From Mucilaginibacter sp. SJ (GTDB lineage: Bacteria > Bacteroidota > Bacteroidia > Sphingobacteriales > Sphingobacteriaceae), in assembly GCF_028993635.1 (NCBI RefSeq), contig NZ_CP118631.1:6448001-6512000 (forward strand): DNA of 64,000 nt, in the 5' to 3' direction. The notes below the pieces were generated by a model, which searched no databases, had not been told where the DNA came from, and saw only the letters and a list, made by a program, of their open reading frames with translations. Position 1 is the first letter of the stretch. The number at the start of each line of letters is the position of its first letter. The position numbers were made by a program, and so were the translations under genes. This document shows positions 42,456-52,280 of the stretch, one piece after another.

Positions 42456-43343
42456 TCACAAGCCCGCATCTTCACTTACACCCCGGCTTATCCCTTCTAC
42501 CCAGCCACGCTCGCCCCAGCCTTTGGCTACTGCTGTTAATAAGCGGCCGTGTACGGCGTTTGCAATGGGCATAGGCATCTCACTTGTTTGTGATAATTTA
42601 AATGCGAGACGCGCGTCCTTATAACCCAATTTTGATTTAAAGCCCACGGATTCGTATTGTTTACCTGCGATAAGCTTTCCATAATTTTGGAAGATAGGAG
42701 CGTTGAAAAGTGTCGAGCCAAAAAAATCGGAAACCTGTGTTCTGCTCAGCCCGTTTTTCTCGGCGAGGGTGAACGCCTCGGCCATCATTTCCATGGATGC
42801 CATGATCATAAAATTGCCTGCTATTTTAACCACATTTGCACCTCCCGCCGAAGGCCCAAAATCAATCACTTGCTGGCCAAGTAAATCAAGTATTGGACGG
42901 GCGTCAGTTTTAGTTTGTTCATCACCCGAAACGCAGATCCAGAGCTTACGTGCAGCGGCTGCTTCGGGCCTTCCGAATACAGGGGAAGCGAGGTAACGAC
43001 TACCGGCCTGCTCATGTAATTTGGCCAGTTCTTCAGAAGTATCAGGCGAAATAGTGCTCATGGAGATGTGCACAGCATTTGGCTGTAGCGTTTTTAAAAT
43101 TCCGCCGTCGCCTACAGCCGATTCTCGCAACACTTCGTCATCTGACACCATGGTGATCAAAAATGGCACATTTGCCGCGGCTTCGGCAGGGCTCTGGCAT
43201 TTGGTTATACTGTCGGTGCCAAGCTCGTCTATCTTTGAAAGTGTGCGGTTGTAAACCTGCAAATGGTACCCCGAGGCGATAAGGTTTTTGGCCATGCTGG
43301 TACCCATGTCGCCAAGGCCTATAAATCCAATCTTTGTTTTCAT
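42456..43343 (-). CDS. NAD(P)-dependent beta-hydroxyacid dehydrogenase family protein
   Basis: 295 residues. KIGFIGLGDMGTSMAKNLIASG near 4-25 is the NAD(P)-binding GxGxxG; SPVFGRPEAAAARKLWICVSG is the substrate-binding segment and GGANVVKIAGNFMI holds the catalytic Lys (about 170). Resembles 3-hydroxyisobutyrate dehydrogenase or imine reductases. Exact substrate unknown. Confidence 0.87.
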   Translation of the reverse strand: MKTKIGFIGLGDMGTSMAKNLIASGYHLQVYNRTLSKIDELGTDSITKCQSPAEAAANVPFLITMVSDDEVLRESAVGDGGILKTLQPNAVHISMSTISPDTSEELAKLHEQAGSRYLASPVFGRPEAAAARKLWICVSGDEQTKTDARPILDLLGQQVIDFGPSAGGANVVKIAGNFMIMASMEMMAEAFTLAEKNGLSRTQVSDFFGSTLFNAPIFQNYGKLIAGKQYESVGFKSKLGYKDARLAFKLSQTSEMPMPIANAVHGRLLTAVAKGWGERGWVEGISRGVSEDAGL

Positions 43344-43346
43344 ATT

Positions 43347-43625
43347 TTAGCTGATGTATTCCCTGTCTTCGTCACTTAGTGTATCGGTGTCATCTTTTTT
43401 GCGCATGGCGTCATGGTAGCCTTCGATATCGAATTTTTGTTTTTTAGGCCAGGCCACGATCAAACCCAATATAAAACCGGTTACCGCAACTATCAGCATC
43501 ATCATTAGTTTGGATACCCTGAAAGTAGCGAACAAAAATTTGAAGTAAACCTCGTCGGTATTTTGCATCAGTACGATGGTAAGCAAAACAGCGAGGACTA
43601 CAATGACTATTGTTTTAATGCTCAT
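43347..43625 (-). CDS. LapA/DUF1049-like small membrane protein
   Basis: 92 residues, two transmembrane helices (IVIVVLAVLLTIVLMQN and LMMMLIVAVTGFILGLIVAW), then a charged cytoplasmic tail. This matches the lipopolysaccharide-assembly LapA domain (DUF1049); function in Bacteroidota unproven. 3 nt upstream of the dehydrogenase start, so co-transcribed. Confidence 0.7.
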   Translation of the reverse strand: MSIKTIVIVVLAVLLTIVLMQNTDEVYFKFLFATFRVSKLMMMLIVAVTGFILGLIVAWPKKQKFDIEGYHDAMRKKDDTDTLSDEDREYIS

Positions 43626-44631
43626 GATGGATGTGGTTTTAGAGTTAATACAATATCCGCTTTTTAAATGTTTAATAAAAATTGATCTTGCCTAAATCTG
43701 CTTCCTGAAAATTGATGGTGTTTGGGCGCGGAGATATGACTGGATTTACCTCCATATTTTACAGGCTGTGACTGCTTAGGTCGCGGCTGTCTTTTTTAAT
43801 TCGTTCAGGTTTGAGTTGGCTAATAATTGTAGAATCAAAAAAACGACGACCAAAATCATGGTGAAATTCTCGGCGCATTTTTCAAAGTCAAATCAGTGCT
43901 GTTAACATCAGTGAGATTTGATGACACAGCGATTGTTCATGCCGAAAATTTCCTTGAGGGAATTCCTGCGAGAGTGTAAAAAAATCGGCCCGGAAACAAA
44001 TTCTGTATACAAGCAGGAGAGATGCTGCGATTTTTTTTGATTCCTGAATTATAACTTCACTACACTTTGCATAAACATCTCCTTCTTCATGCTATTTGAA
44101 ATTTTTACATTATATAAATAATAGTAATTATTTGATTTTTAATATTATATGATGTTTTTTATATCTTAAAATTGATAGTGCTAATTTTTTTAGCTTTCTG
44201 TGATTTCGCTTACATCGCTTCTGTTTAATTATTTATTGATGTAATTTATATAAATATTTGATTTTTAGGTTTATATGTTTATTAAATTAATAGATTGTTT
44301 CAATTTTTATAGTAGATGAAAGGGGTTAAATTCTGAATTGTTGAAATTGCTGATACGATTTTAAAACTTGAATTTAGTACACTAAGTAAAAGTTGGATTT
44401 CACCGCTGCTTTGTGCTGAACGGTTGGTTGAGGCTGGAGTATCTCTAAAAATTAGAATCGCTCAGCGGGGCTAAAAATGGCCATGGCGGGCATGGGGATT
44501 TCGGCCCCTATTGTGGTTTGGGTAAGAGAAAGATGAAGGCGTATTGAGCCTTCGCTCGGACTATTTGGTAGTCGATAGAAATACGCTTAGGTAACTATTA
44601 GATATGAAGCGATATGCCGGAAAGTCGAAAC
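43626..44631. other. 1-kb region without a recognisable gene
   Basis: 1,006 nt with no ORF above about 60 codons on either strand. The part 44090-44420 is very AT-rich; the flanking parts have normal composition. No tRNA, terminator with T-run, repeat family or CRISPR was recognised. It may hold a promoter region, a non-coding RNA or a decayed gene. Confidence 0.5.
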
Positions 44632-45534
44632 TCAGGCCCTGCCTTTGCGCTGGGTGATTTGCTTTCGGGCGACGGGATATAAGAAGATCGTAGACAAAAT
44701 AAGAAGCGCACCACCCCAAAACCCCAGCGTCATTTTATTCATGTCGCCAAAAAAAATAAACGACATAATGATGCCGTACACAGGTTCGAGATTGGTGATG
44801 AGCGCCACCCTGAATGCCGAAAGCTCGCGCATTACAGATACGCCGGCGACGTAGGCCAGCGATGTGCACACCGTGCCAAGCAATACCAGGTAGCCAATAT
44901 CCGCTGGCTTTAACAACATAGCCCGGGTATAGCCGGAGGTTATAAAAAGGTATATCGAGATCCATACAAAAGCGCCGGATAGTTCATAAAATGCAATAAC
45001 CGGCGCCTGTACTTTTTGCACCTGACGCGAATTAATGATAGAGAAAAGGCTTGCACAAACAGCGCTGGCAAGCCCTGTTATGATACCCTTAGTGTATCTG
45101 CTTTCGAATTTGAAAATCAAAACAATGCCGGTGATAATTAAAATGCCGGCTAAAATTTCAAGTTTCGAAATACTTTTTTTGTTGATCAACGGTTCAAAAA
45201 TTGCCGTGAAAAGTGTGATGGATGAGAGGCAAACCAGGGTGACGGCGACTGTGGAAAGTTTGATGGCAGCAAAAAAAAGGATCCAGTGACCGCCCACAAT
45301 TGCCCCCGTAAACACCAGTTTGATCAGCGTTTTTCTGTCGACTTTAAAATCGGTTTTATTGAATTTAAAATACAAAAACAGCGAAATAAAGGCAATAAAT
45401 ACTCTGTACCACACCAATTGTACGGCCGAAATGGTGATCAGGGCGCCTAAAATTCCGGTAAATCCCCACACAAAAACCGTAAAATGGAGTATTATAAGGT
45501 TCTTATTTAGGGTTGATGGGGTATTTTGCGCCAT
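44632..45534 (-). CDS. EamA family (drug/metabolite) transporter
   Basis: 300 residues with ten predicted transmembrane helices in two EamA repeats. The first starts LIILHFTVFVWGFTGILGALI and the second near APVIAFYELSGAFVWISIYLF. Exporter of small metabolites or amino acids, substrate unknown. The start codon overlaps the upstream permease stop by 1 nt (TAATG), so translation is probably coupled. Confidence 0.86.
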   Translation of the reverse strand: MAQNTPSTLNKNLIILHFTVFVWGFTGILGALITISAVQLVWYRVFIAFISLFLYFKFNKTDFKVDRKTLIKLVFTGAIVGGHWILFFAAIKLSTVAVTLVCLSSITLFTAIFEPLINKKSISKLEILAGILIITGIVLIFKFESRYTKGIITGLASAVCASLFSIINSRQVQKVQAPVIAFYELSGAFVWISIYLFITSGYTRAMLLKPADIGYLVLLGTVCTSLAYVAGVSVMRELSAFRVALITNLEPVYGIIMSFIFFGDMNKMTLGFWGGALLILSTIFLYPVARKQITQRKGRA

Positions 45535-46637
45535 TATTTGGGTGCTTTTAAAAGTAGGTAATAGCCCAAAATGCCAAAAACGATGTTAGGAATGAATACA
45601 GCTGCCAGAGGCGACATACCCCCTTTTACCGAAAATACAAGCGCAAACCGTTCTAATATAATATAAGCGAAGCATAATAAAATACCTATCCCCAGGGGTA
45701 ATCCAACACCTCCGCGTACCTTTCTTGACGATATGGAAACACCGATTAAAGTAAGTACAAAGGCTGATAAAGGGTATACAAAACGGTGATATTTTTCAAA
45801 ATAAATGGCCTTTAAATACTCCGGGCGACGCAGTTTTTCCTTGTCAATATTCTTGTTCAGGTCGCTTAAAGACATGGCCTGGTATACGTTGTCATATACA
45901 ATAAAATCGCTCGGGTGCATATCCAAAACAGTGTCTTTTGGCGTGTTGCTTGTAATGAATTGTTCTTTCATTCCGTTTACATATTTAACACTGTATTGCT
46001 TAAGTGACCAGATCCGTTTTAAAGAATCGTATTGAATTTGGTCGGCAATTAGTTTTTCACGCAACGTATCACCATTAAATTTCTCCATTATAAAATTGTA
46101 ACCGAAGTGAGTTGTGGGATCGTAATTGGCAAGATAAACAAACGTATGTTTGTCAATTTGCATGTGTACCTCCACCTTAGTCGGGTCATTATCCATCATG
46201 CCATTCGCATTTTCGAAGTCGATTTTTAAGCGGTTTGTGAACGGAATGAGGTATACATTAGCAAAAAAAGACACCACAAATATGATTGATGAAGCGATTA
46301 CATAAGGTCTTAAAAATCGGTTAAAACTTGCCCGGCCGCTCAATATCGGGACGATTTCTGTTTGGTTTGCCATCTTGGCTGTAAAGAAAATTACCGCCAA
46401 AAAGTTGATCAGTGGTGATAACATATTCAAATAAAACGGAATAAAACCCGCGTAATATCTGAATACGATATCGTGCAAACTGGCGTGTTTATTCAGGAAG
46501 TTATCCAGCTTTTCTGATACGTCAAACACTACAGATATCACCATGAAAATACCCATAGTAAATATAAAAGTGCCCAGGTATTTGCCAATAATAAACCTGT
46601 CGATGATCTTTAAATATCTATGAAAAAAAGCTTTCAT
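45534..46637 (-). CDS. LptF/LptG family permease
   Basis: 367 residues of the YjgP/YjgQ family: an N-terminal three-helix bundle (FIIGKYLGTFIFTMGIFMVIS), a periplasmic beta-jellyroll, and C-terminal helices (VYPLSAFVLTLIGVSISSRKVRGGVGLPLGIG). Lipopolysaccharide is extracted from the inner membrane with LptB, which is not in this window. It sits between tgt and the EamA gene on the same strand. Confidence 0.87.
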   Translation of the reverse strand: MKAFFHRYLKIIDRFIIGKYLGTFIFTMGIFMVISVVFDVSEKLDNFLNKHASLHDIVFRYYAGFIPFYLNMLSPLINFLAVIFFTAKMANQTEIVPILSGRASFNRFLRPYVIASSIIFVVSFFANVYLIPFTNRLKIDFENANGMMDNDPTKVEVHMQIDKHTFVYLANYDPTTHFGYNFIMEKFNGDTLREKLIADQIQYDSLKRIWSLKQYSVKYVNGMKEQFITSNTPKDTVLDMHPSDFIVYDNVYQAMSLSDLNKNIDKEKLRRPEYLKAIYFEKYHRFVYPLSAFVLTLIGVSISSRKVRGGVGLPLGIGILLCFAYIILERFALVFSVKGGMSPLAAVFIPNIVFGILGYYLLLKAPK

Positions 46638-46702
46638 CTGTCGGTTGTTTGATTGTTAATTTCCATGTTTTTCCTGGAGATTTCTTGTGATTTTAGGAGT
46701 TT

Positions 46703-47833
46703 TTATAAACGCTGCCCAAGGCGCTTTACCATCATGTTTTTCCAATCGTAAAACTCACCTGCAATAATTTTTTTTCGCGCCTCTTTAACCAGCCATAGAT
46801 AAAAATGGAGGTTGTGCAAGGTGGCGATCTGAGCGCCTAACATTTCGCCCGAGTGGATCAAATGACGTAAATAGGCTTTGCTGTAATCCTTGTCGGCAAA
46901 CAGATCGCTGTCATCTTCAATGGCCGAAAAGTCGTTTTTCCACTTCTCGTTTTTGATGTTGATGATGCCGTTTTTAGTAAAGAGCATGCCGTTACGGGCG
47001 TTACGCGTTGGCATAACGCAATCAAACATATCAATACCCAGAGCTATGTTTTCCAAAATGTTTACAGGCGTACCTACTCCCATTAAGTAACGCGGTTTTT
47101 GCTGCGGTAATATATTGCATACAATCTCGGTCATAGCATACATTTCCTCGGCCGGTTCGCCTACTGAAAGACCGCCTATCGCATTGCCTTCGCGGTCATA
47201 AGAGGCAATAACTTCGGCGGAGCGCATACGCAGATCTTTATATACCGAACCCTGTACAATGGGGAAAAGTGTTTGACTGTAACCATATTTTGGCCCGGTG
47301 CTGTCAAACCTGTCGCAGCAGCGTTTCAGCCAGCGGTGGGTCATTTCTATCGATCGTTTTGCGTAGTTATAATCGCAGGGATAGGGGGTACACTCATCAA
47401 ACGCCATGATAATATCGGCGCCGATTATGCGCTGAATGTCCATTACATTTTCGGGAGCAAACAAGTGTTTTGATCCGTCAATATGCGAGCGGAAAGTAAC
47501 CCCTTCCTCTTTTATTTTACGTACCTCGGTTAATGAATATACCTGGTAGCCGCCGCTATCGGTCAAGATGGGACCGTTCCATCCATTAAATTTATGTAGC
47601 CCTCCGGCGCTTTCAAGGGTATTTAAACCGGGGCGCAGGTATAGGTGATAGGTGTTGCCCAGTATAATTTGCGCCGAAATATCCTGTTTAAGCTCGTGCT
47701 GGTGCACCGCTTTTACAGTGCCGGCAGTACCTACCGGCATGAAAATAGGGGTTTGTATAGTACCGTGGTCGGTAGTGATCTCGCCGGCGCGGGCCTTTGA
47801 AAGCGGGTCTTGTGCTGTTAAGTTAAATTTCAT
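46703..47833 (-). CDS. tgt: tRNA-guanine transglycosylase lacking the zinc-binding cysteines
   Basis: 376 residues. Exchanges guanine-34 for preQ1 in tRNA Asp, Asn, His and Tyr. DSGGYQVYSL and GIDMFDCVMPTRNARNG hold the catalytic Asp residues, and GVGTPVNILENIA binds the base. The CxCxxC zinc motif before YxxAYLxHL is replaced by SDLFAD (near 307-312), although the fourth ligand His in ATLHNLHFY is kept. The lptF/G gene follows on the same strand after 65 nt. Confidence 0.95.
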   Translation of the reverse strand: MKFNLTAQDPLSKARAGEITTDHGTIQTPIFMPVGTAGTVKAVHQHELKQDISAQIILGNTYHLYLRPGLNTLESAGGLHKFNGWNGPILTDSGGYQVYSLTEVRKIKEEGVTFRSHIDGSKHLFAPENVMDIQRIIGADIIMAFDECTPYPCDYNYAKRSIEMTHRWLKRCCDRFDSTGPKYGYSQTLFPIVQGSVYKDLRMRSAEVIASYDREGNAIGGLSVGEPAEEMYAMTEIVCNILPQQKPRYLMGVGTPVNILENIALGIDMFDCVMPTRNARNGMLFTKNGIINIKNEKWKNDFSAIEDDSDLFADKDYSKAYLRHLIHSGEMLGAQIATLHNLHFYLWLVKEARKKIIAGEFYDWKNMMVKRLGQRL

Positions 47834-47843
47834 TTTAGGGTTG

Positions 47844-47851
47844 CAAAATTA
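47844..47851 (-). promoter_or_regulatory. Candidate -7 box of tgt
   Basis: TAATTTTG on the minus strand fits TAnnTTTG and ends 10 nt before the ATG at 47833. The -33 region is an AT-rich tract with no clear TTTG. Confidence 0.3.
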
Positions 47852-48057
47852 GCAAAAAAAAAACCTCATGCCCCTCCATTCCAAAACGGCGGCAGGATAA
47901 AAGCTATTTATAAACGTGCTGAATATTAAAACCATGTTAATTTAAGTGCTTTTATTTTAAAGAGGATTAAATAAGAGTACATAAACTTCAAATTAACGCT
48001 GATATTGAGCCTTAATTTCATTGATTTTTAACAAATTTGCCTCATTATTTTTTTTGT

Positions 48058-49179
48058 TTGGAAACGTACTTACACGACGCGCTTTTTATTCTTTTTCAGC
48101 TTTGTTTTATAGTTCAGCTATATTACCTGGTAAGCAGGCATACCCGCCTTGCAGGCCATAAACCCGCCGAAGGGCCACCACCCCGGGTCTTAATTCCCAT
48201 TTCTGTTATAATCAGCGCCCGCAACGAAGCCCATAATTTGGAAGAAAACCTGCCTTCCATACTGGAGCAAAACTATCCCGATTTTGAGGTAGTTGTTATT
48301 AATGATTGCTCTTTTGATACTTCCGACGAGGTGCTGGAAGCTATGCAAAAAAAATATGCCCACCTGAAAGTTGTTACCATTACCGAGCATGACCGCTTTA
48401 AAACCGGTAAAAAGTTTGCCCTTACCTTAGGCATCAAGGCTTCAAAAAATGAGCACCTTTTATTTACCGATGCTGATTGTAAACCAGCTTCCGAAAACTG
48501 GATAAGCCGTATGGCGGCCAATTTTGCAAGCGGTGTGCAGATAGTTTTGGGTTACTCTCCTTATTATAAAACCGGTGGTTTTATTAACGCTTTTACCCGC
48601 TTTGAAACCATAAAAACAGCAACAAATTACTTGTCGGGTGCGTTAACCGGCGACCCTTATATGGGTATTGGCCGTAACCTTGCCTATACAAAAGAATTGT
48701 TTTTTAGCGCAAAAGGTTTTGCATCACATATGCATGTGATATCAGGAGATGATGACCTGTTTGTTAATCAGCATGCTACCGAGGAAAATACCGTTATTGA
48801 ATTAAACCCCGAGTCGTTTATGTTTACAGAGGCTAAAACCACTTTTAAATCATGGTTCAAACAAAAAAAGCGACACATGGGAGTGGGTAAACTGTATAAA
48901 AACCAGCACAGGCGTATGCTTAGTTTTGATGCAGTTAGCGGGTTTATATTCTATATTTTATTGATATTATTCCTTATTTTGAGATATGAGCCGTTACTGG
49001 CATTAGGTTTGTACGTTTTTAGGTTGATATTACAAATGACCATTTATAATCGTATATTTAAAAAACTTAATGGCAAAGACCTTTGGTGGTATCTCCCCTT
49101 TTTTGACCTACTATATTATACATATTTAAATGTTTTTGGATTGATCGGTACCTTTTTAAAAACTACTCAATGGAAATAA
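48058..49179 (+). CDS. Family 2 glycosyltransferase, membrane-bound
   Basis: About 373 residues. N-terminal transmembrane helix (ALFILFQLCFIVQLYYLV), GT-A domain with SVIISARNEAHNLEENLPSIL and LFTDADCKP (DxD metal site) and ISGDDDLFVNQHA, then C-terminal helices (FIFYILLILFLILRYEPL). Likely transfers sugars for cell-surface glycans. No ATG is near: the start is a TTG at 48058 (METYLHDAL) or 48037; both agree with the membrane helix and I prefer 48058. Overlaps the sigma gene by 10 nt. Confidence 0.83.
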   Translation: METYLHDALFILFQLCFIVQLYYLVSRHTRLAGHKPAEGPPPRVLIPISVIISARNEAHNLEENLPSILEQNYPDFEVVVINDCSFDTSDEVLEAMQKKYAHLKVVTITEHDRFKTGKKFALTLGIKASKNEHLLFTDADCKPASENWISRMAANFASGVQIVLGYSPYYKTGGFINAFTRFETIKTATNYLSGALTGDPYMGIGRNLAYTKELFFSAKGFASHMHVISGDDDLFVNQHATEENTVIELNPESFMFTEAKTTFKSWFKQKKRHMGVGKLYKNQHRRMLSFDAVSGFIFYILLILFLILRYEPLLALGLYVFRLILQMTIYNRIFKKLNGKDLWWYLPFFDLLYYTYLNVFGLIGTFLKTTQWK

Positions 49180-49775
49180 ACGCCAACTTTACCGAGAACG
49201 CAAAGAATGATTTTCACCTGGTAGTGAAGGCCAGGCAGGGAGATCAAAAAGCCTATGCCGATTTGATGCACCGTTATAAAGATTCGATTTATTTCATGGT
49301 GCTTAAGATGGTAAACAACAAAGAAGATGCAATGGACCTAACGATTGAAACGTTTGCCAAGGCATTTGAAAAACTTGAAAAATACCAGCCCGATTTTGCT
49401 TTCAGCACCTGGCTTTTTAGGGTAGCAACTAACAATTGCATCGATTTTATCCGCAAAAAGAAACTAAGTACCATGTCAATTCATGGCATGATGGACGATG
49501 AAGGCGATGAAAAACCGCTGCAAATTAAGGCCGACAGCCTTAACCCCGAAGAAACATCTATCAAAAAGCAACAAACTCAGGAGCTAAGATCATTAATTGA
49601 AAGCCTCCCCACGCGTTATAGGAACCTGATTACCTTACGCTATTTTGATGAGCTTTCGTACGAAGAAATAGCCCAGCAACTCGATCTCCCGTTAGGGACG
49701 GTAAAGGCGCAATTATTTAGGGCAAGGTACCTGCTTGGCAATATTATTAACCGTTTTAACAGGGATGACATCTGA
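49170..49775 (+). CDS. ECF-type RNA polymerase sigma factor
   Basis: 201 residues: region 2 (KAYADLMHRYKDSIYFMVLKMVNNKEDAMDLTIETFAKAF) and region 4 (LRYFDELSYEEIAQQLDLPLGTVKAQLFRARYLL). No anti-sigma gene is adjacent. It is flanked by overlapping genes on both sides (glycosyltransferase and rsmG), so it may be expressed as part of that unit. Confidence 0.92.
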   Translation: MEINANFTENAKNDFHLVVKARQGDQKAYADLMHRYKDSIYFMVLKMVNNKEDAMDLTIETFAKAFEKLEKYQPDFAFSTWLFRVATNNCIDFIRKKKLSTMSIHGMMDDEGDEKPLQIKADSLNPEETSIKKQQTQELRSLIESLPTRYRNLITLRYFDELSYEEIAQQLDLPLGTVKAQLFRARYLLGNIINRFNRDDI

Positions 49776-50391
49776 AATAATTCTACAATATTTTCCTGAT
49801 TTAAGTGCCGAACAGCGTGAGCAATTTGAAAAATTGCCAGCTTTATATGAACACTGGAACAGCCAGATCAATGTAATTTCGCGCAAAGATATTGATCTTT
49901 TGTTTGAACGTCACGTGCTCCACTCGCTTGGGATTGCTAAAGTAATGGCTTTTTTACCGGGTGAAAATGTGCTTGATGTGGGTACCGGTGGGGGCTTTCC
50001 TGGTATTCCCCTGGCCATTTTATTCCCCGAAACACAATTTCATTTAGTTGATTCTATAGGCAAAAAAATCAAGGTTGTTACTGAGGTAGCTGCAGCCTTA
50101 GGCCTCAGAAATGTGAAAGCATCACACCTTCGGGCAGAGCAAATTGCGGATAAATTTGACTTTGTAGTATCACGCGCTGTTACCCAGTTAAAGGATTTTT
50201 ATCCATGGGTAAAAGGCAAATTCAACAAGCGATCGAATAACAAATTACCCAACGGTATCCTGTATTTAAAGGGCGGCGATTTGGAGCAGGAGATCAAAGA
50301 ATCGGGCTTAAAAGTTATCCAATATCATCTGAAAGATTACTTTAAAGAGGAGTTTTTCGAAACAAAACAGGTGATATACGTGAAGGGATAA
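49765..50391 (+). CDS. rsmG: 16S rRNA (guanine-527 N7)-methyltransferase RsmG
   Basis: 208 residues. VLDVGTGGGFPGIPLAI near 70-86 is the SAM-binding motif; VSRAVTQLKDFYPW follows and EHWNSQINVISRKD is the N-terminal motif. The ATG at 49765 overlaps the sigma stop by 11 nt; the upstream extension to 49735 is out of place for the family. A palindromic repeat and a group II intron follow. Confidence 0.93.
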   Translation: MTSEIILQYFPDLSAEQREQFEKLPALYEHWNSQINVISRKDIDLLFERHVLHSLGIAKVMAFLPGENVLDVGTGGGFPGIPLAILFPETQFHLVDSIGKKIKVVTEVAAALGLRNVKASHLRAEQIADKFDFVVSRAVTQLKDFYPWVKGKFNKRSNNKLPNGILYLKGGDLEQEIKESGLKVIQYHLKDYFKEEFFETKQVIYVKG

Positions 50392-50431
50392 TCTATTTGT
50401 AATCCACCTTTCTGATTATAAATATGCACAT

Positions 50432-50479
50432 AAAGACGCTACTGCGTTAAAGTAAATCACTTTACGCCTTCGCGTCTTT
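50432..50479. repeat. Palindrome interrupted by the group II intron
   Basis: AAAGACGC, GCG and TAAAGT face ACTTTA, CGC and GCGTCTTT around an AAATC loop. It lies 40 nt after rsmG and ends 4 nt before the intron. The continuing GAGAAATC after the intron is the usual next word of this AAAGACGC-type repeat (by memory), so the intron probably sits inside it. Confidence 0.6.
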
Positions 50480-51022
50480 GCTTGTGCCATGAAGCTGAAA
50501 CGAGCCGTGTTTCAGCATGTTTTAATGAAGATGATACAGCAGTGAAAAAAAAAAAGAAGTAGCTGTGGCGTATCGGCAAGGGTTTTCAGGAACAGTTGCC
50601 AAACCGCTCTTATCTGCAAGAGGTGTAAACCGATTGTGGTGAACGAAAAGAGAAAAGGCTGTTAAACGGTCAGGTGAGTTAATGGGAGATGACTGCAAAG
50701 GAATCGCTGAAGAAGCATCGAAACGCAGTGAAGCGGACAAAATCGGATCGTGCTAAGGGTTCAGAGAAGAGTATAGCGGTTACCTGATTACTGGCTATGC
50801 GTCCGCCGGTGTACAGGCGACATGACCCATTAACAGGCTTCATTAGAGAACTTGGGATCCCCGCTTTAAAATGGAACGGCAGTTATAACTGTTAAGAAAG
50901 CGGGAGTCGGACTGTGCCATAGTAGTGAATTAAAGCCTTATGAAAATAAGGCATAGCGAAGGGCGCAGGTTACAGGATTTATGAACAGATGAACAACTGA
51001 AAAAAAAACAGGAGGATTCAGG

Positions 51023-52258
51023 ATGGATGTAAATGTAAAGAGAACAGTACCGATTGAGTTTAAATGGGTGGTAGATGCCTACGGCAAAGTAAGACAAGGC
51101 GGTAAAGCCTCAGGAATAGACGGAGAAAGCTGGGAAGCCTTCGAAGCGAACGTACAGGATAACTTGTATGTGATCTGGAACCGCCTGTCCTCAGGTAGCT
51201 ACCATCCGCAGGCCGTACGCAAGGTAGAAATCCCCAAGAAGGATGGAAGCCTGCGAAAGTTAGGCATTCCTACGTTGCGGGACCGAATCGCGCAGCAGGT
51301 AGTAAAGACGTACATGGAGAATCGGATAGATGTGATCTTTCACAAGGATTCGTATGGGTATCGCCCTATGAAAAGCGCCCATCAGGCAGTGAAGACAATT
51401 ATGTCGAACTGTTATAAATACGATTGGGTGATTGACCTGGACATCAGTAACTTCTTCGATGAGATCGATCATGAACTGATGCTGCGTGCAGTAGGTCATG
51501 TCCTGGAAGAGAGATGGGTAAGTCTGTACGTAAAGCGTTGGCTGGAAATGCCGGTTCAAGCCAAAGCAGGGGAGGTTCATGCCAAAGGAGGAAAAGGAAC
51601 GCCGCAGGGCGGGGTGATCAGTCCTTTATTGTCCAACCTTTACCTGCACTTCACGTTGGACAAATGGTTGGAGAAGGCTTATCCTGAAGTGCGGTTTGTA
51701 CGCTACGCAGATGATGTGGTGATCCATTGCAGGAGCAAGGAAGAAGCATCGGAAGTGTTAAGGGCAATAAAAGAGCGATTAGGAGTTGTGCGCTTATCGA
51801 TAAAAGAAAGCAAAACGAAGATAACGTATTGCCGGGATTACCGCCGGAAACAGGCGGAAACGGCAGTAAGCTTCGACTTTCTTGGTTTCAGCTTCAGGCC
51901 AGAGCGAATGCAAAGCAAACATGGCGGCTATTTTACGGGTTTCGGTATGGACATGAGTTCATCAAGCCAAAAGCAAGTCAACGAATCGATCAGGACCGAG
52001 CGCTCTCTAAGCAATAGTACACTTGAGGCCGGAGCGATAGCAGATCGTTTAAACGCAAAGCTACGTGGCTGGATCAATTACTATGGGATAGCAGGTAACC
52101 GTGGAGGTCTTTACCGGGTAATGATGGGGCTAAACAACCGTCTTATCAAATGGGTAAAGAAGAAGTACAAACTTAGCCTACGCAAAGCTATTCTTAAACT
52201 TGGTATGATAAGACAGGGAAATCCTACCCTGTTCTATCATTGGCAAAAAGGTTTCTAA
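51023..52258 (+). CDS. ltrA: Group II intron reverse transcriptase/maturase
   Basis: 411 residues. Fingers and palm hold GIDGESWEAF (RT1), VEIPKKDGSLRKLGIPTLRDRIAQQ, GTPQGGVISPLLSNLYLH and the active-site YADD (near 234). The maturase X domain ends in NAKLRGWINYYG. No C-terminal HNH endonuclease is present, so mobility would use nascent-strand priming or hairpin-associated sites. AGGAGG at 51010-51015 lies 7 nt upstream of the ATG. Confidence 0.95.
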   Translation: MDVNVKRTVPIEFKWVVDAYGKVRQGGKASGIDGESWEAFEANVQDNLYVIWNRLSSGSYHPQAVRKVEIPKKDGSLRKLGIPTLRDRIAQQVVKTYMENRIDVIFHKDSYGYRPMKSAHQAVKTIMSNCYKYDWVIDLDISNFFDEIDHELMLRAVGHVLEERWVSLYVKRWLEMPVQAKAGEVHAKGGKGTPQGGVISPLLSNLYLHFTLDKWLEKAYPEVRFVRYADDVVIHCRSKEEASEVLRAIKERLGVVRLSIKESKTKITYCRDYRRKQAETAVSFDFLGFSFRPERMQSKHGGYFTGFGMDMSSSSQKQVNESIRTERSLSNSTLEAGAIADRLNAKLRGWINYYGIAGNRGGLYRVMMGLNNRLIKWVKKKYKLSLRKAILKLGMIRQGNPTLFYHWQKGF

Positions 52259-52280
52259 TCTCTTTAATTAACTGTAACAC

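Noticed and set aside
43626..44631. tRNA or rRNA gene in the gap
   Set aside because: No T-loop (GGTTCGAATC-type), acceptor pairing or conserved rRNA segment was found.
50522..50740. Small minus-strand ORF in the intron 5' region
   Set aside because: The stretch is ribozyme RNA of the group II intron, and the frame has no protein signature.
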